Below, piece by piece: positions 41,992-51,215 of a stretch of 64,000 nucleotides of DNA (position 1 is its first letter; every line of letters starts with the position of its first letter). Origin of the DNA: Mannheimia glucosida (GTDB lineage: Bacteria > Pseudomonadota > Gammaproteobacteria > Enterobacterales > Pasteurellaceae); NCBI RefSeq assembly GCF_046267875.1, contig NZ_CP176502.1:806001-870000 (forward strand). Direction: 5' to 3'. Position numbers and translations under genes: made by a program. The notes below the pieces were generated by a model that worked only from the letters and a program-made list of their open reading frames with translations, did not search any database and was not told where the DNA came from.

Positions 41992-42954
41992 TTACATCTT
42001 CGCTTCAATCAATTTCACTAAGGCTTTAATGTGATCGCCGTTTGCATTCAATGCAGGAATGTAACGATAAGATTCTCCGCCGGCGTGTTCAAAGTTTTCA
42101 CGGTTTTCTTCCGCAATTTCTTCTAAGGTTTCCAAACAATCGGCAGAGAAGCCTGGGCAAACAATAGCTACTTTTTTCACCCCACGTTTTGGAAAACTTT
42201 CCAATGTTTCATCGGTATAAGGCTGTAGCCACTCTTCATTGCCAAAACGTGATTGGAAAGATAAATACCATTTTTCTCTTGGCAGACCTAGCTTTTCAGC
42301 CACTAATTCTGCCGTTTCTTGGCAATGCTTGGCGTAGAAATCACCTTCCGTTTCATAACGTTTAGGAATGCCGTGAAATGAAAATAGCAATAACTCGTCC
42401 GGTTTAACATCAATAGAGTTAGCTAATGCCTGAATATAAAGCGGATCGTTGTGATAACTGTGAATAAAATCAAACGGCACGATGTTTCGTTGTGCTTTTA
42501 AGCCGTTGGCGAATGCGTCAAACACCGAAGCGGTGGTCGTGCTGCTGTATTGCGGATAAAGCGGTAGCACAATAATTCGCTCAACGCCTTGTTTGATTAG
42601 GCTGTCAGTGGCACTTTCAAGGCTTGGGTTACCGTAAGACATTCCCAATTCCACCACCACATTTTTGCCTTTGGCATCAAAATAGCGTTGTACCGCTCGT
42701 TGTTGTTGCCGAGAAATCGCCAATAACGGTGAGCCTTCTTCGCTCCATACTGATTGATATAATTTTGCCACTTTTGGCGAACGTCTTGGCAAAATGATGC
42801 AGTTTAGGATTGCTTGCCATTTAAATTTTGGTAGATCGATCACACGAGGATCGCTTAAAAATTGCTTTAAATAACGCTTCACCGCACTTGGCGTGGGTTC
42901 ATCTGGCGTACCTAAATTAGCCAGCAAAATACCTATTTGTTGGGGTTGATTCAT
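41992..42954 (-). CDS. hemH: Ferrochelatase
   Basis: Inserts ferrous iron into protoporphyrin IX, the last step of haem synthesis. About 320 residues. Motifs: GILLANLGTPDEPT at the N-terminus, the catalytic-His block LLFSFHGIPKRY, and CPGFSADCLETLEEI. Start uncertain: ATG 42954 gives the usual short N-terminus; ATG 42969 and TTG 42972 are in frame but have no better ribosome site. Confidence 0.93.
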   Translation of the reverse strand: MNQPQQIGILLANLGTPDEPTPSAVKRYLKQFLSDPRVIDLPKFKWQAILNCIILPRRSPKVAKLYQSVWSEEGSPLLAISRQQQRAVQRYFDAKGKNVVVELGMSYGNPSLESATDSLIKQGVERIIVLPLYPQYSSTTTASVFDAFANGLKAQRNIVPFDFIHSYHNDPLYIQALANSIDVKPDELLLFSFHGIPKRYETEGDFYAKHCQETAELVAEKLGLPREKWYLSFQSRFGNEEWLQPYTDETLESFPKRGVKKVAIVCPGFSADCLETLEEIAEENRENFEHAGGESYRYIPALNANGDHIKALVKLIEAKM

Positions 42955-43086
42955 TGTTCTATTTCTCATCAATAGTTAATATTTTTTCGATTATGCCACA
43001 AACCAATATAAATTTCTGCGATTATAACAAGCGGTCGTATTTTTCAAAAATTTTGCAAACAACCCGAGTTGTGCTTGGATTGTTTC

Positions 43087-43115
43087 TTGCTTTTTATTTT
43101 AATTGCCTGTAGAAT
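43087..43115 (+). promoter_or_regulatory. Promoter of rpmH-rnpA-yidD
   Basis: TTGCTT (43087-43092), 17-base spacer, TAGAAT (43110-43115); start near 43122, about 70 bases before rpmH. Confidence 0.65.
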
Positions 43116-43190
43116 TGCAACTCTTTTTTATGGTCCTTGTTTGGCAGAAACCATTTTATGCCAACTTTTTAAATTTTAGGTAGATAAGCA

Positions 43191-43325
43191 ATGAAACGTA
43201 CATTTCAACCATCAGTATTAAAACGTGCTCGTACTCACGGTTTCCGTGCTCGTATGGCTACTAAAAACGGTCGTCAAGTGTTAGCGCGTCGTCGTGCTAA
43301 AGGTCGTAAATCTTTATCTGCATAA
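43191..43325 (+). CDS. rpmH: 50S ribosomal protein L34
   Basis: 44-residue basic protein of the large subunit: MKRTFQPSVLKRARTHGFRA, then GRQVLARRRAKGRKSLSA. ATG 43191 after TAGGTAG. First gene of the conserved rpmH-rnpA-yidD cluster. Confidence 0.98.
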   Translation: MKRTFQPSVLKRARTHGFRARMATKNGRQVLARRRAKGRKSLSA

Positions 43326-43360
43326 TTGCAGAACCAGCCAAAACACCTTTCTGATTAAGT

Positions 43361-43735
43361 GTGAAGAAGCTAAATTTCTCTCGGGAGCTACGTTTGTTAG
43401 CTCCCGTTCAATTTAAGGCGGTGTTTGAAGAGCCACTTCGAGCCAGCACACCCCAAATGACTCTTCTTGCTAGAGAGAATAATCTAGAAAATCCTCGTCT
43501 AGGCTTAACTGTTGCCAAAAAACATTTAAAACGGGCTCACGACCGTAATCGCATTAAGCGGATAGTGCGTGAAAGTTTTCGCCTCAAGCAACACGAATTG
43601 CCGAATTTCGATTTTGTATTTGTGGCAAAAGGCGGCATTGGCAAATTAGACAACGCAACGCTGTTTGAAACATTGGAAAAACTATGGTCAAGACACATTC
43701 GCCTGAGCAAAAAGCCGGCACAACAGAATCCATAA
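43361..43735 (+). CDS. rnpA: Ribonuclease P protein component
   Basis: 124 residues; helps RNase P RNA process tRNA 5' ends. The RNR signature is in KKHLKRAHDRNRIKRIVRESFR. Starts with GTG at 43361, which yields the conserved KLNFSRELRLL N-terminus. Its end overlaps yidD by 52 bases in a different frame. Confidence 0.95.
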   Translation: MKKLNFSRELRLLAPVQFKAVFEEPLRASTPQMTLLARENNLENPRLGLTVAKKHLKRAHDRNRIKRIVRESFRLKQHELPNFDFVFVAKGGIGKLDNATLFETLEKLWSRHIRLSKKPAQQNP

Positions 43736-44007
43736 ATCAGCCACCTCGTCTCAGCCTATTAGCCAAAATTCTATTGCTACCGATTTATTTCTATCGCTAT
43801 GCTATCAGCCCATTGATTGGCCCACGTTGCCGATTTTACCCAACCTGCTCTACCTATGCGGTCGAAGCGATTAAAATCCACGGAGCAATTAAAGGTGGGT
43901 ATTTAGCGTTTAAGCGTATTCTGCGTTGCAACCCTTTGAGTGAGGGAGGCGAAGATCCTGTCCCACTTTGTTGTAAAGGCAACTGCAAACATAATGATAA
44001 AAAATAG
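43684..44007 (+). CDS. yidD: Membrane protein insertion efficiency factor YidD
   Basis: 107 residues. The family core is YRYAISPLIGPRCRFYPTCSTYAVEAI, then KRILRCNPLSEGG. Helps YidC insert membrane proteins. ATG 43684 gives a long overlap with rnpA; a later start near the LLAKILLLP segment would still keep the core. Normally yidC follows; here a terminator and erpA on the other strand follow instead. Confidence 0.9.
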   Translation: MVKTHSPEQKAGTTESINQPPRLSLLAKILLLPIYFYRYAISPLIGPRCRFYPTCSTYAVEAIKIHGAIKGGYLAFKRILRCNPLSEGGEDPVPLCCKGNCKHNDKK

Positions 44008-44036
44008 CCTAAACTCAATAAGTTAGGCTATTTTGT
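44003..44036 (+). terminator. Terminator after yidD
   Basis: TAGCCTAA and TTAGGCTA pair (44005-44012 with 44023-44030), followed by TTTTGTTT. Confidence 0.85.
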
Positions 44037-44111
44037 TTGATACAAACGGTCATTTTTAGTAAAAAATTTACTTGTGAGACTGATATTGAATAAGGCAATA
44101 ATTCGAGTGAA

Positions 44112-44453
44112 TTAAATGCTAAAGGAAGAACCACAACCACAGGTTGAGCTTGCATTTGGATTATTCACTACAAAACGTGAACCATCTAAGCCTTCGGTAT
44201 AATCTACCGTACCTCCGATTAAATATTGCAGACTCATAGGATCAACCACCAAGCCTACATTTTGGTTCTCAATGGTAAGGTCTCCCTCATTGACTTGATC
44301 ATCAAAGGTAAACCCATACTGGAACCCACTACAGCCCCCACCCGTAATATACACACGCAAGCGAAGATTCGGGTTCTCTTCGCCCTCAATTAAGCTTTTT
44401 ACTTTACGTGCCGCCGCATCAGTAAAGATTAAAGGAATTTGAATATCGCTCAT
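44112..44453 (-). CDS. erpA: Iron-sulfur cluster insertion protein ErpA
   Basis: A-type Fe-S carrier, 113 residues. The three cluster cysteines are seen in GGGCSGFQYGF and in CGCGSSF near the C-terminus. Full length compared with E. coli ErpA, which it matches better than IscA or SufA (MSDIQIPLIFTDAAARKVK start). Monocistronic. Confidence 0.93.
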   Translation of the reverse strand: MSDIQIPLIFTDAAARKVKSLIEGEENPNLRLRVYITGGGCSGFQYGFTFDDQVNEGDLTIENQNVGLVVDPMSLQYLIGGTVDYTEGLDGSRFVVNNPNASSTCGCGSSFSI

Positions 44454-44601
44454 TTTGTTTTAGATCAAAATTTTACTGTGATTGGATATTATCTAATAAT
44501 TACATAGGAAGTGCAATCTTAAAAAAGAGTAAATGAATGCAGTGGAAATAAGAAAATGATGTATAATGCTGTACAGAAACATGCAAATTTTAGAGGAAAC
44601 T

Positions 44602-45726
44602 ATGGCAGATTCAGTAAAAAGTCATGAGCAAAGCTCGGATGAGATTGATTTAATTGAGATTTTTCGTGCTCTATGGGATAAAAAATGGTGGATTGTTATA
44701 ACAACATTCGTTACTACATTACTTGCCGGTATTTATGCATTTACTGCAAAAGAGCAATGGACGTCTAAAGCAACAGTTATTGCCCCTAAATTAACAGAGT
44801 TAGGCGAGTACTTAAATGTTCGCCGAGAGTATAATCGTATTTTGCGTGTAGAGCCTATTGACCCAAATGCATTATCTGTAAGACTATTCAACAATTTTAA
44901 CCGATTAGCACAATCTCAAGATACTAAAAATGAATTTTTTATCACTTCCAATGTGTATAAGACGTTAGCTGAAGGAAAAGATGAGCAGGGGCAACGCACA
45001 GTTTTATCCAATTTGAGTAATGAAAATACCAGCTTTATTATTCCTGATCCTAAGAAAGAGCCTAATGCGATAGGTCGTACACTATCTTTTTCTGCAGAAA
45101 CACCGGTAGAGGCACAAGATACTCTTGGTGAGTTAATTCAATTCATCAATAACAAAGCATTTACTGTTGAATTAGAAGATTTTTTAGTCGATTTCCAAAA
45201 TGTGCTTACTGCATTACAATATGAAAAATCATTAATTCAGGAAGATTTATCTGTGAATAAGTCGGTTCAGTTGGAAAACTTAAATAAAGCCTATGAAACT
45301 GCACAAAAAGCAGGTATTAAAGAATATTCAAAAGCATTTAATCAATCAGATGCATCAAATATTGCAGCAGCTTTAAGTGATACTAAAATCTCCCTTTCTG
45401 ATTCAAAATTAGCAGATAGTTCATATTTATTTATGTTAGGGGAAAAATACCTAAAGGCTCAAATTGATGTGGCTAATGAGAAAGGTGTTGTTTATCCACC
45501 ACGTTATTATCAAATTGATTACCAACTTAAGCAACTAGAGCCGTTATTTGAAAAAACAAAGACAGTTAAAACACAAACTTTTAGTTACCAAGCTTCGCCG
45601 GATTATCCTGTAATAAAAGATAAACCTAAAAAGGTAATTATTTTATTAATAGGTGCAATATTAGGTGGTGTAGTATCAAGTCTTATTATCTTAGTTTCTC
45701 GCTTATTAAATCGTGGAAAAAGCTAA
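44602..45726 (+). CDS. Wzz-family polysaccharide chain-length regulator
   Basis: 374 residues with the two-helix topology of polysaccharide copolymerases: helix 1 after DKKWWIVITTFVTTLL (about 30-50), a large periplasmic coiled domain, and helix 2 in VIILLIGAILGGVVSSLIIL near the end with the proline-rich DYPVIKDKPKK before it. Sets the chain length of O-antigen or a similar polymer made by Wzy. ATG 44602 after AGAGGAAAC; an in-frame ATG at 44566 is less likely. First gene of the polysaccharide locus. Confidence 0.88.
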   Translation: MADSVKSHEQSSDEIDLIEIFRALWDKKWWIVITTFVTTLLAGIYAFTAKEQWTSKATVIAPKLTELGEYLNVRREYNRILRVEPIDPNALSVRLFNNFNRLAQSQDTKNEFFITSNVYKTLAEGKDEQGQRTVLSNLSNENTSFIIPDPKKEPNAIGRTLSFSAETPVEAQDTLGELIQFINNKAFTVELEDFLVDFQNVLTALQYEKSLIQEDLSVNKSVQLENLNKAYETAQKAGIKEYSKAFNQSDASNIAAALSDTKISLSDSKLADSSYLFMLGEKYLKAQIDVANEKGVVYPPRYYQIDYQLKQLEPLFEKTKTVKTQTFSYQASPDYPVIKDKPKKVIILLIGAILGGVVSSLIILVSRLLNRGKS

Positions 45727-46233
45727 ATGTTGCGTAATTTTATTCTTTCTATTTTCTTTAAAAGCTTTAATGAAAAGTTACTGATTGATATCCGTAAAAT
45801 GCATAATTTTTTTAAACGTAAAGAAAGTAGTAATAAATATATAAAGCCTTTTTATATACTATTAGTCAATCATTATCATAAAAAAATTTATTATAAATAT
45901 GCATGCGATATTACACCTAGTTGTCAATTAGGAAATATTGAATTTCGCCATCCTTTGGGTATTGTTATTGGTGGCAGTGCAGTTTTAAATGATGGTGTTA
46001 TTATCCACCAAAATGTTACTTTCGGTGCTTTAAGGTTTAATCAAGAAAGGCGAGGTATAGATTGTAAACAAATAGTAGGTAAAAATACAATTATTTGTAC
46101 AGGAGCAAAGGTCCTTGGTGATATCACTATCGGTGAAAATTGTATTATTGGAGCCAATGCAGTTGTAACTAAAAATGTGCCAGACAATTCTATTGTTGTT
46201 GGGTTTAATAAGATTCTTGAAAATAAGAGCTAA
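45727..46233 (+). CDS. Serine-acetyltransferase-like hexapeptide acetyltransferase
   Basis: 168 residues. Left-handed beta-helix made of hexapeptide repeats (IVIGGSAVLNDGVIIHQNVT, then VLGDITIGENCIIGANAVV), with the GGS-His pattern of CysE/WbbJ-like enzymes. In this setting it probably O-acetylates a sugar of the polymer. ATG starts directly after the wzz stop. Very AT-rich. Confidence 0.82.
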   Translation: MLRNFILSIFFKSFNEKLLIDIRKMHNFFKRKESSNKYIKPFYILLVNHYHKKIYYKYACDITPSCQLGNIEFRHPLGIVIGGSAVLNDGVIIHQNVTFGALRFNQERRGIDCKQIVGKNTIICTGAKVLGDITIGENCIIGANAVVTKNVPDNSIVVGFNKILENKS

Positions 46234-46248
46234 AAACGCACCAAATAT

Positions 46249-47193
46249 ATGAATTTAATTATCTGTTTAACACCTTTGCAAATGTTGATTGCTGAAACAA
46301 TTATTAAGAAAAAACAACTTAAAAATAATATATTAGTTGTTATTGCTTATAATGATAATGATAAATTTCGTTACTATTATAATCGGTTAAGTTCGTTGTG
46401 TAATGCGTCTTACTTTTTCTTGATTGATAATTCTAGTCTATTTAATAGAATTAAAGCAATGGCAAGACTAAAATTATTTGTTTCATTGTTGAGTAAATAT
46501 GATTTTTCCTCGTGCTATCTTGCAAGTATTGACTGTTCATATATTCAACTTATTACAAGCAGTATAGAATATCAGGAACTTTACACATTTGATGATGGAA
46601 CAATTAATTTACTAGCAGATAGTTCTTATTACAGAGATAAATCTTATTCATTATTTGAGAAAGTTTTTAGGAGGATATTCGGAATAAAAGATACCGTATC
46701 GTTATATCGTAAAAATAGTATATTCCACTATACTATTTTTAAAAATAATAGCAATATAATAGAGAATACGGAATTTATTCCATTTATTCAGCCTAATGTT
46801 ATTCAATCATATAATGTAGATAAAGTAGTTAAGATATTTGTTGGTCAACCATTATCTGAAATAAAAGTGGATAAGAATACAGTTATCTCTTTCTTAAAAG
46901 ATGAGAAAATAGATTATTACTATCCACATCCTCGAGAGAAGGATTTTTTTGATAATGTTGAATATATCTACAGTAATAGAATTTTTGAAGACTATTTGGT
47001 TGAATATCTTGAATGTAATGTTAGTGCAGATATAAATGTTTATACTTTCTTTAGTACGGTCGTTATGAATATAAAGGATCTAAATAGAGTTAATGTAATT
47101 TCATTGTTTTCTAGTCAAGTACCTGATAGTTTTATTGGTGTTTATAGGCTGTTTAGGGAAAATAATATTGAAATAAGGACGATAGATGAATAA
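46249..47193 (+). CDS. GT52-family glycosyltransferase (sialyltransferase-like)
   Basis: 314 residues. Recognised by LICLTPLQMLIAE at the N-terminus, TFDDGTINLL in the middle, YYPHPRE and VYTFFSTVV in the second half, which is the pattern of family 52 (Neisseria Lst and related lipooligosaccharide transferases). Substrate not provable from sequence: CMP-sialic acid is possible, but family members also use other donors. AT-rich, no uptake signal. It overlaps the next gene by eight bases. Confidence 0.65.
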   Translation: MNLIICLTPLQMLIAETIIKKKQLKNNILVVIAYNDNDKFRYYYNRLSSLCNASYFFLIDNSSLFNRIKAMARLKLFVSLLSKYDFSSCYLASIDCSYIQLITSSIEYQELYTFDDGTINLLADSSYYRDKSYSLFEKVFRRIFGIKDTVSLYRKNSIFHYTIFKNNSNIIENTEFIPFIQPNVIQSYNVDKVVKIFVGQPLSEIKVDKNTVISFLKDEKIDYYYPHPREKDFFDNVEYIYSNRIFEDYLVEYLECNVSADINVYTFFSTVVMNIKDLNRVNVISLFSSQVPDSFIGVYRLFRENNIEIRTIDE

Positions 47194-48265
47194 TATAAAG
47201 AGTTACTTTATTTCATATTTGCTTTTTTTTCAGTTTGTTTCATATTTTCTGTATTTGAAGTTCGAAAATTATATATTTTTACTTTGCTATTTCTTTATAG
47301 GTTTCGCTAGTTTCTTTACTATAAGGAAAGTAAATAAGACTATATTGCTGATATCTATTTTTGTTGTTTCTATATTCTTGATTTTTTCTATGTCCTCAAG
47401 GGAGAATAGCTTCATTCTAAATGCTTATAATGTGCTATTAGGTGTTTTTGCATTTCTTTCCGCCTATGTTTTATATCTTTCTGATAGATTTTACAATTAT
47501 ATAAAAGTAATGTTTTGGGCTTATAGTCTAATGATTTTATATTATTTTTACATGTTTGGTTTATCTGATCCTGATCTTTACAACAATATCTTTGTAAAAG
47601 GTAGTAGAAATTATGTTAGTGCAATATATATATTTCTTTTCTGCCTTCTGATATTGTCTTACGATAAGGATAATATTAAAGTACCTATTGTATATCCTAT
47701 GGTGACTTTTTTAGGATGTATCATCTTGTATGGGCGAAGTGGGATTATAATCTCTTTTGTTATTATGATGTATTTATACTTTTCTAATAAGAGATATTTA
47801 TTATTTAAGCTGGCTCTTATTATAGCAGTGATATTCATAGTTGTTTTTAATCTAGAGCAAATAATGTCATTTTTTATTGAAAAAACAAGTTTCTCTTATG
47901 GGGTTGAGTCAGAAAGAACAGTGATGATCCAAGAGTATAAGAATGGTATCTTATATAGTTTGGATAATTTTATATTAGGATTTAAATTAGATGGATGCTG
48001 TGCTACTATTAAGCTTTTCGATAGTAATCCACACAACTCATTTATTGCTGGACACATTAGATATGGGATTTTTCACCTGATTTTTGTTTTAAGTGTCTTA
48101 ACCTATATTTTGCTTTCAGGAAAATCATTGTATATTTTTATATCTTTGGTTTATTTTTTTAGGCTATTCTTAGATCAGCTAGGATTGTTTTCTCCCCTAG
48201 ATGTTATTTTATTTTATATTATTTTTTTAATTAATGGTAATAAACGTGATAAAAGAATCGCATAG
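47186..48265 (+). CDS. Wzy-like polysaccharide polymerase
   Basis: 359 residues, about ten to eleven hydrophobic helices and one larger loop after residue 225 with the pattern FILGFKLDGCCA...NPHNSFIAGHIRYG. The H-N-S motif in that loop is typical of Wzy/WaaL-type polymerases. Very low GC and poor sequence conservation, as usual for Wzy. Assigned from topology and position beside Wzz. Confidence 0.72.
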   Translation: MNNIKSYFISYLLFFQFVSYFLYLKFENYIFLLCYFFIGFASFFTIRKVNKTILLISIFVVSIFLIFSMSSRENSFILNAYNVLLGVFAFLSAYVLYLSDRFYNYIKVMFWAYSLMILYYFYMFGLSDPDLYNNIFVKGSRNYVSAIYIFLFCLLILSYDKDNIKVPIVYPMVTFLGCIILYGRSGIIISFVIMMYLYFSNKRYLLFKLALIIAVIFIVVFNLEQIMSFFIEKTSFSYGVESERTVMIQEYKNGILYSLDNFILGFKLDGCCATIKLFDSNPHNSFIAGHIRYGIFHLIFVLSVLTYILLSGKSLYIFISLVYFFRLFLDQLGLFSPLDVILFYIIFLINGNKRDKRIA

Positions 48266-49115
48266 TGAAAAGTCTGCTATTTTAGTTGTTTGTCATAAGC
48301 CAATACCGTATGTTGCAAAATTAGCAAATAGTGAGATTAATTCTAATTTTTATATCCATGTAGATAGAAAGGCAGATATTGATATAATTAAAAAAGATTT
48401 TGCACCTAACTTAGAAAATGTATTTTGGTTGGAAAAACGCGTTGATGTGAATTGGGGTGGTTTTAGTATAGTTCAATCAATAGTATCTCTGATGAGGGTT
48501 GCTTTAGAGAATAAGGAGAACTTACACTTCCATCTTATTTCTGGCAATTGTATTTTTCTTGATGATATTACTTTAATTGAAAAAAGGATGAAGAGTTATC
48601 CCGAAAGTAGCATTTTTTTAGAATTGAGTTCCTCATTAAGACGTAGGTATAGGCTTCGATTTAATGCACCACATGCTGATACTAAATATCAGCGGAGTAT
48701 TATTGGACGATTATTAACGAAGTGTTTCCAGCTCATAGATAAGTTAGTTTACCCAAGAAATGAACTTATTAAATTAGCTCCTTTTGGAAATATGTGGTTT
48801 TCTGCAAATATAGAAGGAATGAAACAATTATTATCTATAGTAACAGAAGATGAAGAAACCTATTTTAGTCATAAGTTAGTCCCTGATGAGCATTTTTTCC
48901 AATATCTAATATTAAAAAATGGTTTGCAGGATACTGTTTATGATAATAAGCGTTATATTAAATTTATTGGGAGTGCGAACCACCCAGAAAATCTGAATTA
49001 TGGAGAGTTAGTCAGTTTAGAACGTTCTAAATATTGGATTGCTCGTAAGGTTTCCTCTGGTATTGCATTAAATTATTTAGAAAATATTAAAAAAGATTGC
49101 GGTAGTGAGTATTAA
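48234..49115 (+). CDS. GT14-family (core-2/I-branching-like) glycosyltransferase
   Basis: 293 residues. The conserved motifs are ILVVCHKP, FYIHVDRKAD, VNWGGFSIVQS, HFHLISGNCIFL and PDEHFFQYL. GT14 enzymes add beta-linked N-acetylglucosamine or xylose-type sugars. ATG at 48234 overlaps wzy by 32 bases. Confidence 0.75.
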   Translation: MVINVIKESHSEKSAILVVCHKPIPYVAKLANSEINSNFYIHVDRKADIDIIKKDFAPNLENVFWLEKRVDVNWGGFSIVQSIVSLMRVALENKENLHFHLISGNCIFLDDITLIEKRMKSYPESSIFLELSSSLRRRYRLRFNAPHADTKYQRSIIGRLLTKCFQLIDKLVYPRNELIKLAPFGNMWFSANIEGMKQLLSIVTEDEETYFSHKLVPDEHFFQYLILKNGLQDTVYDNKRYIKFIGSANHPENLNYGELVSLERSKYWIARKVSSGIALNYLENIKKDCGSEY

Positions 49116-49920
49116 ATTCTCAGTGTTAATGTCCTTATATTTTAAGGAAAAAGAAGATTATTTATTATCTTGTTTGGAAAGTCTCAAACAACAAACTTGT
49201 CAGGCAAATGAAATTGTTCTAGTTTTTGATGGTGAAGTATCAGAAACTCTAGAAAGTGTAGTGCAAAATTTTGCAGAGAAACTACCGCTTGTTATCGTAC
49301 GCCTACCTCAAAATGTAGGGTTAGGAAGAGCATTAAATGAAGGGCTGAAGCATTGCGCTAATGAGTGGGTATTTAGAATGGATACTGATGATATTTGTTT
49401 ACCTACTAGATTTGAAAAGCAAATTAATTTTATTTATCAAAACCCAAATGTGGTTTTACTAAGTAGTCAAGTAGAAGAGTTTGATGAAACTATGATGGAG
49501 TCTATTGGCATAAAACAAGTGCCGATTAATGATGATGAAATTCGTGTTTCAGCATTACTTAGAAATCCTTTTAATCATATGGCAGTAGCCTATAAAAAAT
49601 CTGTGATTGAGCAGGTTGGAGGTTATCAGCACCATCTTTATATGGAAGATTACAACTTATGGTTACGAGTTATTGCACAGGAATATGAGGTATATAATTT
49701 ACCAGATGTGCTTGTTAATGTGCGCTCAGGTTCTGCAATGTACGCTCGGCGTAAAGGGTGGGAATATATTAAGAGTGAGTATCAATTAGCAAAATTGAAA
49801 AAAGAGTTGGGATTACAATCACTGATCTCATCAAGTATGTTTTTTATACTTAGAGCCTTGCCTCGGTTACTGCCTACATCTCTTTTAGGTAGACTTTATA
49901 AGAAATTAAGAAAAGGATAA
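49105..49920 (+). CDS. GT2-family glycosyltransferase (AmsE-like)
   Basis: 271 residues with a GT-A fold: SVLMSLYFKEKEDYL, EIVLVFDGEVS, RLPQNVGLGRALNEGL and the metal site FRMDTDDICLPTR. Resembles the amylovoran transferase AmsE. Starts with GTG at 49105, overlapping the GT14 stop. Contains an uptake signal at 49288, unlike the genes just upstream. Confidence 0.82.
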   Translation: MSIKFSVLMSLYFKEKEDYLLSCLESLKQQTCQANEIVLVFDGEVSETLESVVQNFAEKLPLVIVRLPQNVGLGRALNEGLKHCANEWVFRMDTDDICLPTRFEKQINFIYQNPNVVLLSSQVEEFDETMMESIGIKQVPINDDEIRVSALLRNPFNHMAVAYKKSVIEQVGGYQHHLYMEDYNLWLRVIAQEYEVYNLPDVLVNVRSGSAMYARRKGWEYIKSEYQLAKLKKELGLQSLISSSMFFILRALPRLLPTSLLGRLYKKLRKG

Positions 49921-49923
49921 ATT

Positions 49924-51195
49924 ATGAGTATTCAGCAAAAGAAAAGGCACTCTCGTTGGTATGAACGTATCTTTTTTAGTACAACTGTTCAAAGCATTTT
50001 GGGCGTTATGTTCTCAAGTGTCTTACCCGCTATCTATTTTTGGGGAGAGAAATTTAATTCTATTGAAACTCGTTCTAATACGATTATAGCGACTTCTCTT
50101 GCCTTTGTAATGATAGCTATCAGCTTAAGAGTGTTAATGAAATATCCAGGTAATAAGTCAGCAAGTTTTGTCTTCTCAACAGTTATTTCTTGGTATGCGG
50201 TTTTATTAATCGTGTTAACGATATTTAGATTGGATTATTCTAATACATTGCTAGGTACGAGCTTTATACTCACAATTCTATTTTGTTTTATTGGTTATTT
50301 TCTTTCGAGAAGTTGGATTATTCCTAAAATCGCTTTGGTTCCATTTGGAAGAGCTATCAATTTGAACCGAATTCAGAATGTAGAGTGGATTCAATTAAGT
50401 GAACCAATATTGGGGGAAAAGAGAATTAACTCTATTGCGGTAGATTTACACTATCCTGATTTGCCCGCAGAATGGCATAAATTTTTAGCGAAATGTACAT
50501 TGAATGGTATTCCTGTATATAACGTTCGCCAGCTTGAGGAGTCTTTAACCGGACGTGTAAAAATTCGCCATATGTATGAAAATGACTTAGGTTCATTACT
50601 TCCTTCTCCAATTTACTCATTAGTGAAGCGTATCATTGATATTACATTGATTGTTGCTACGTTTCCCATTACTTTACCTATTATGGCAATCACTGCTATT
50701 GCTATTCGCTTAGAAAGTGAAGGTGGAGCAATGTTTATTCAAAAGCGCGTTGGGCAAGGTGGAAAGGAGTTTAATATTTATAAATTTCGTAGTATGTGTA
50801 AAGACTCCGAAAAAGATGGTGCTAAATTTGCACAAAGTGGCGATATGCGTGTAACTCGTATTGGTAAATTTATTCGCAAAACCCGTATTGATGAGCTGCC
50901 TCAATTTTTCAATGTACTAAAAGGCGATATGAGTTTAATAGGTCCTCGCCCTGAGCAAAAGGCCTTTGTAGATAAATTTGAAGAGGAAATTCCATTCTAT
51001 AATTATCGTCATATCGTTAAACCAGGTATTTCTGGTTGGGCTCAGGTCGTCCACGGTTATGCAGCAGATGTTGATGATACAAAAGTAAAAGTAGAGCATG
51101 ACTTCTACTATATTAAGCATTTTTCTTTATGGCTTGATATTTTAATTATTTTTAAAACATTGAAAACAATGCTAACTGGATTTGGGGCAAGATAA
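49924..51195 (+). CDS. Undecaprenyl-phosphate sugar phosphotransferase (WbaP/WcaJ type)
   Basis: 423 residues. Four N-terminal helices, a CoA-binding-like middle part, then the catalytic bacterial sugar transferase domain: KRIIDITLIVATFPITLP, FIQKRVGQGGKEFNIYKFRSM, RKTRIDELPQFFNVLKGDMSLIGPRPE. Starts polymer synthesis by transferring hexose-1-phosphate to undecaprenyl phosphate. Galactose or glucose is likely but unproven. Confidence 0.88.
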   Translation: MSIQQKKRHSRWYERIFFSTTVQSILGVMFSSVLPAIYFWGEKFNSIETRSNTIIATSLAFVMIAISLRVLMKYPGNKSASFVFSTVISWYAVLLIVLTIFRLDYSNTLLGTSFILTILFCFIGYFLSRSWIIPKIALVPFGRAINLNRIQNVEWIQLSEPILGEKRINSIAVDLHYPDLPAEWHKFLAKCTLNGIPVYNVRQLEESLTGRVKIRHMYENDLGSLLPSPIYSLVKRIIDITLIVATFPITLPIMAITAIAIRLESEGGAMFIQKRVGQGGKEFNIYKFRSMCKDSEKDGAKFAQSGDMRVTRIGKFIRKTRIDELPQFFNVLKGDMSLIGPRPEQKAFVDKFEEEIPFYNYRHIVKPGISGWAQVVHGYAADVDDTKVKVEHDFYYIKHFSLWLDILIIFKTLKTMLTGFGAR

Positions 51196-51215
51196 TAAAT
51201 TAGAGAGTGAATAGC

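Noticed and set aside
42973..43190. Possible replication origin next to rpmH
   Set aside because: No cluster of DnaA boxes (TTATCCACA-like), no dnaA gene; only a promoter and an uptake signal are visible.
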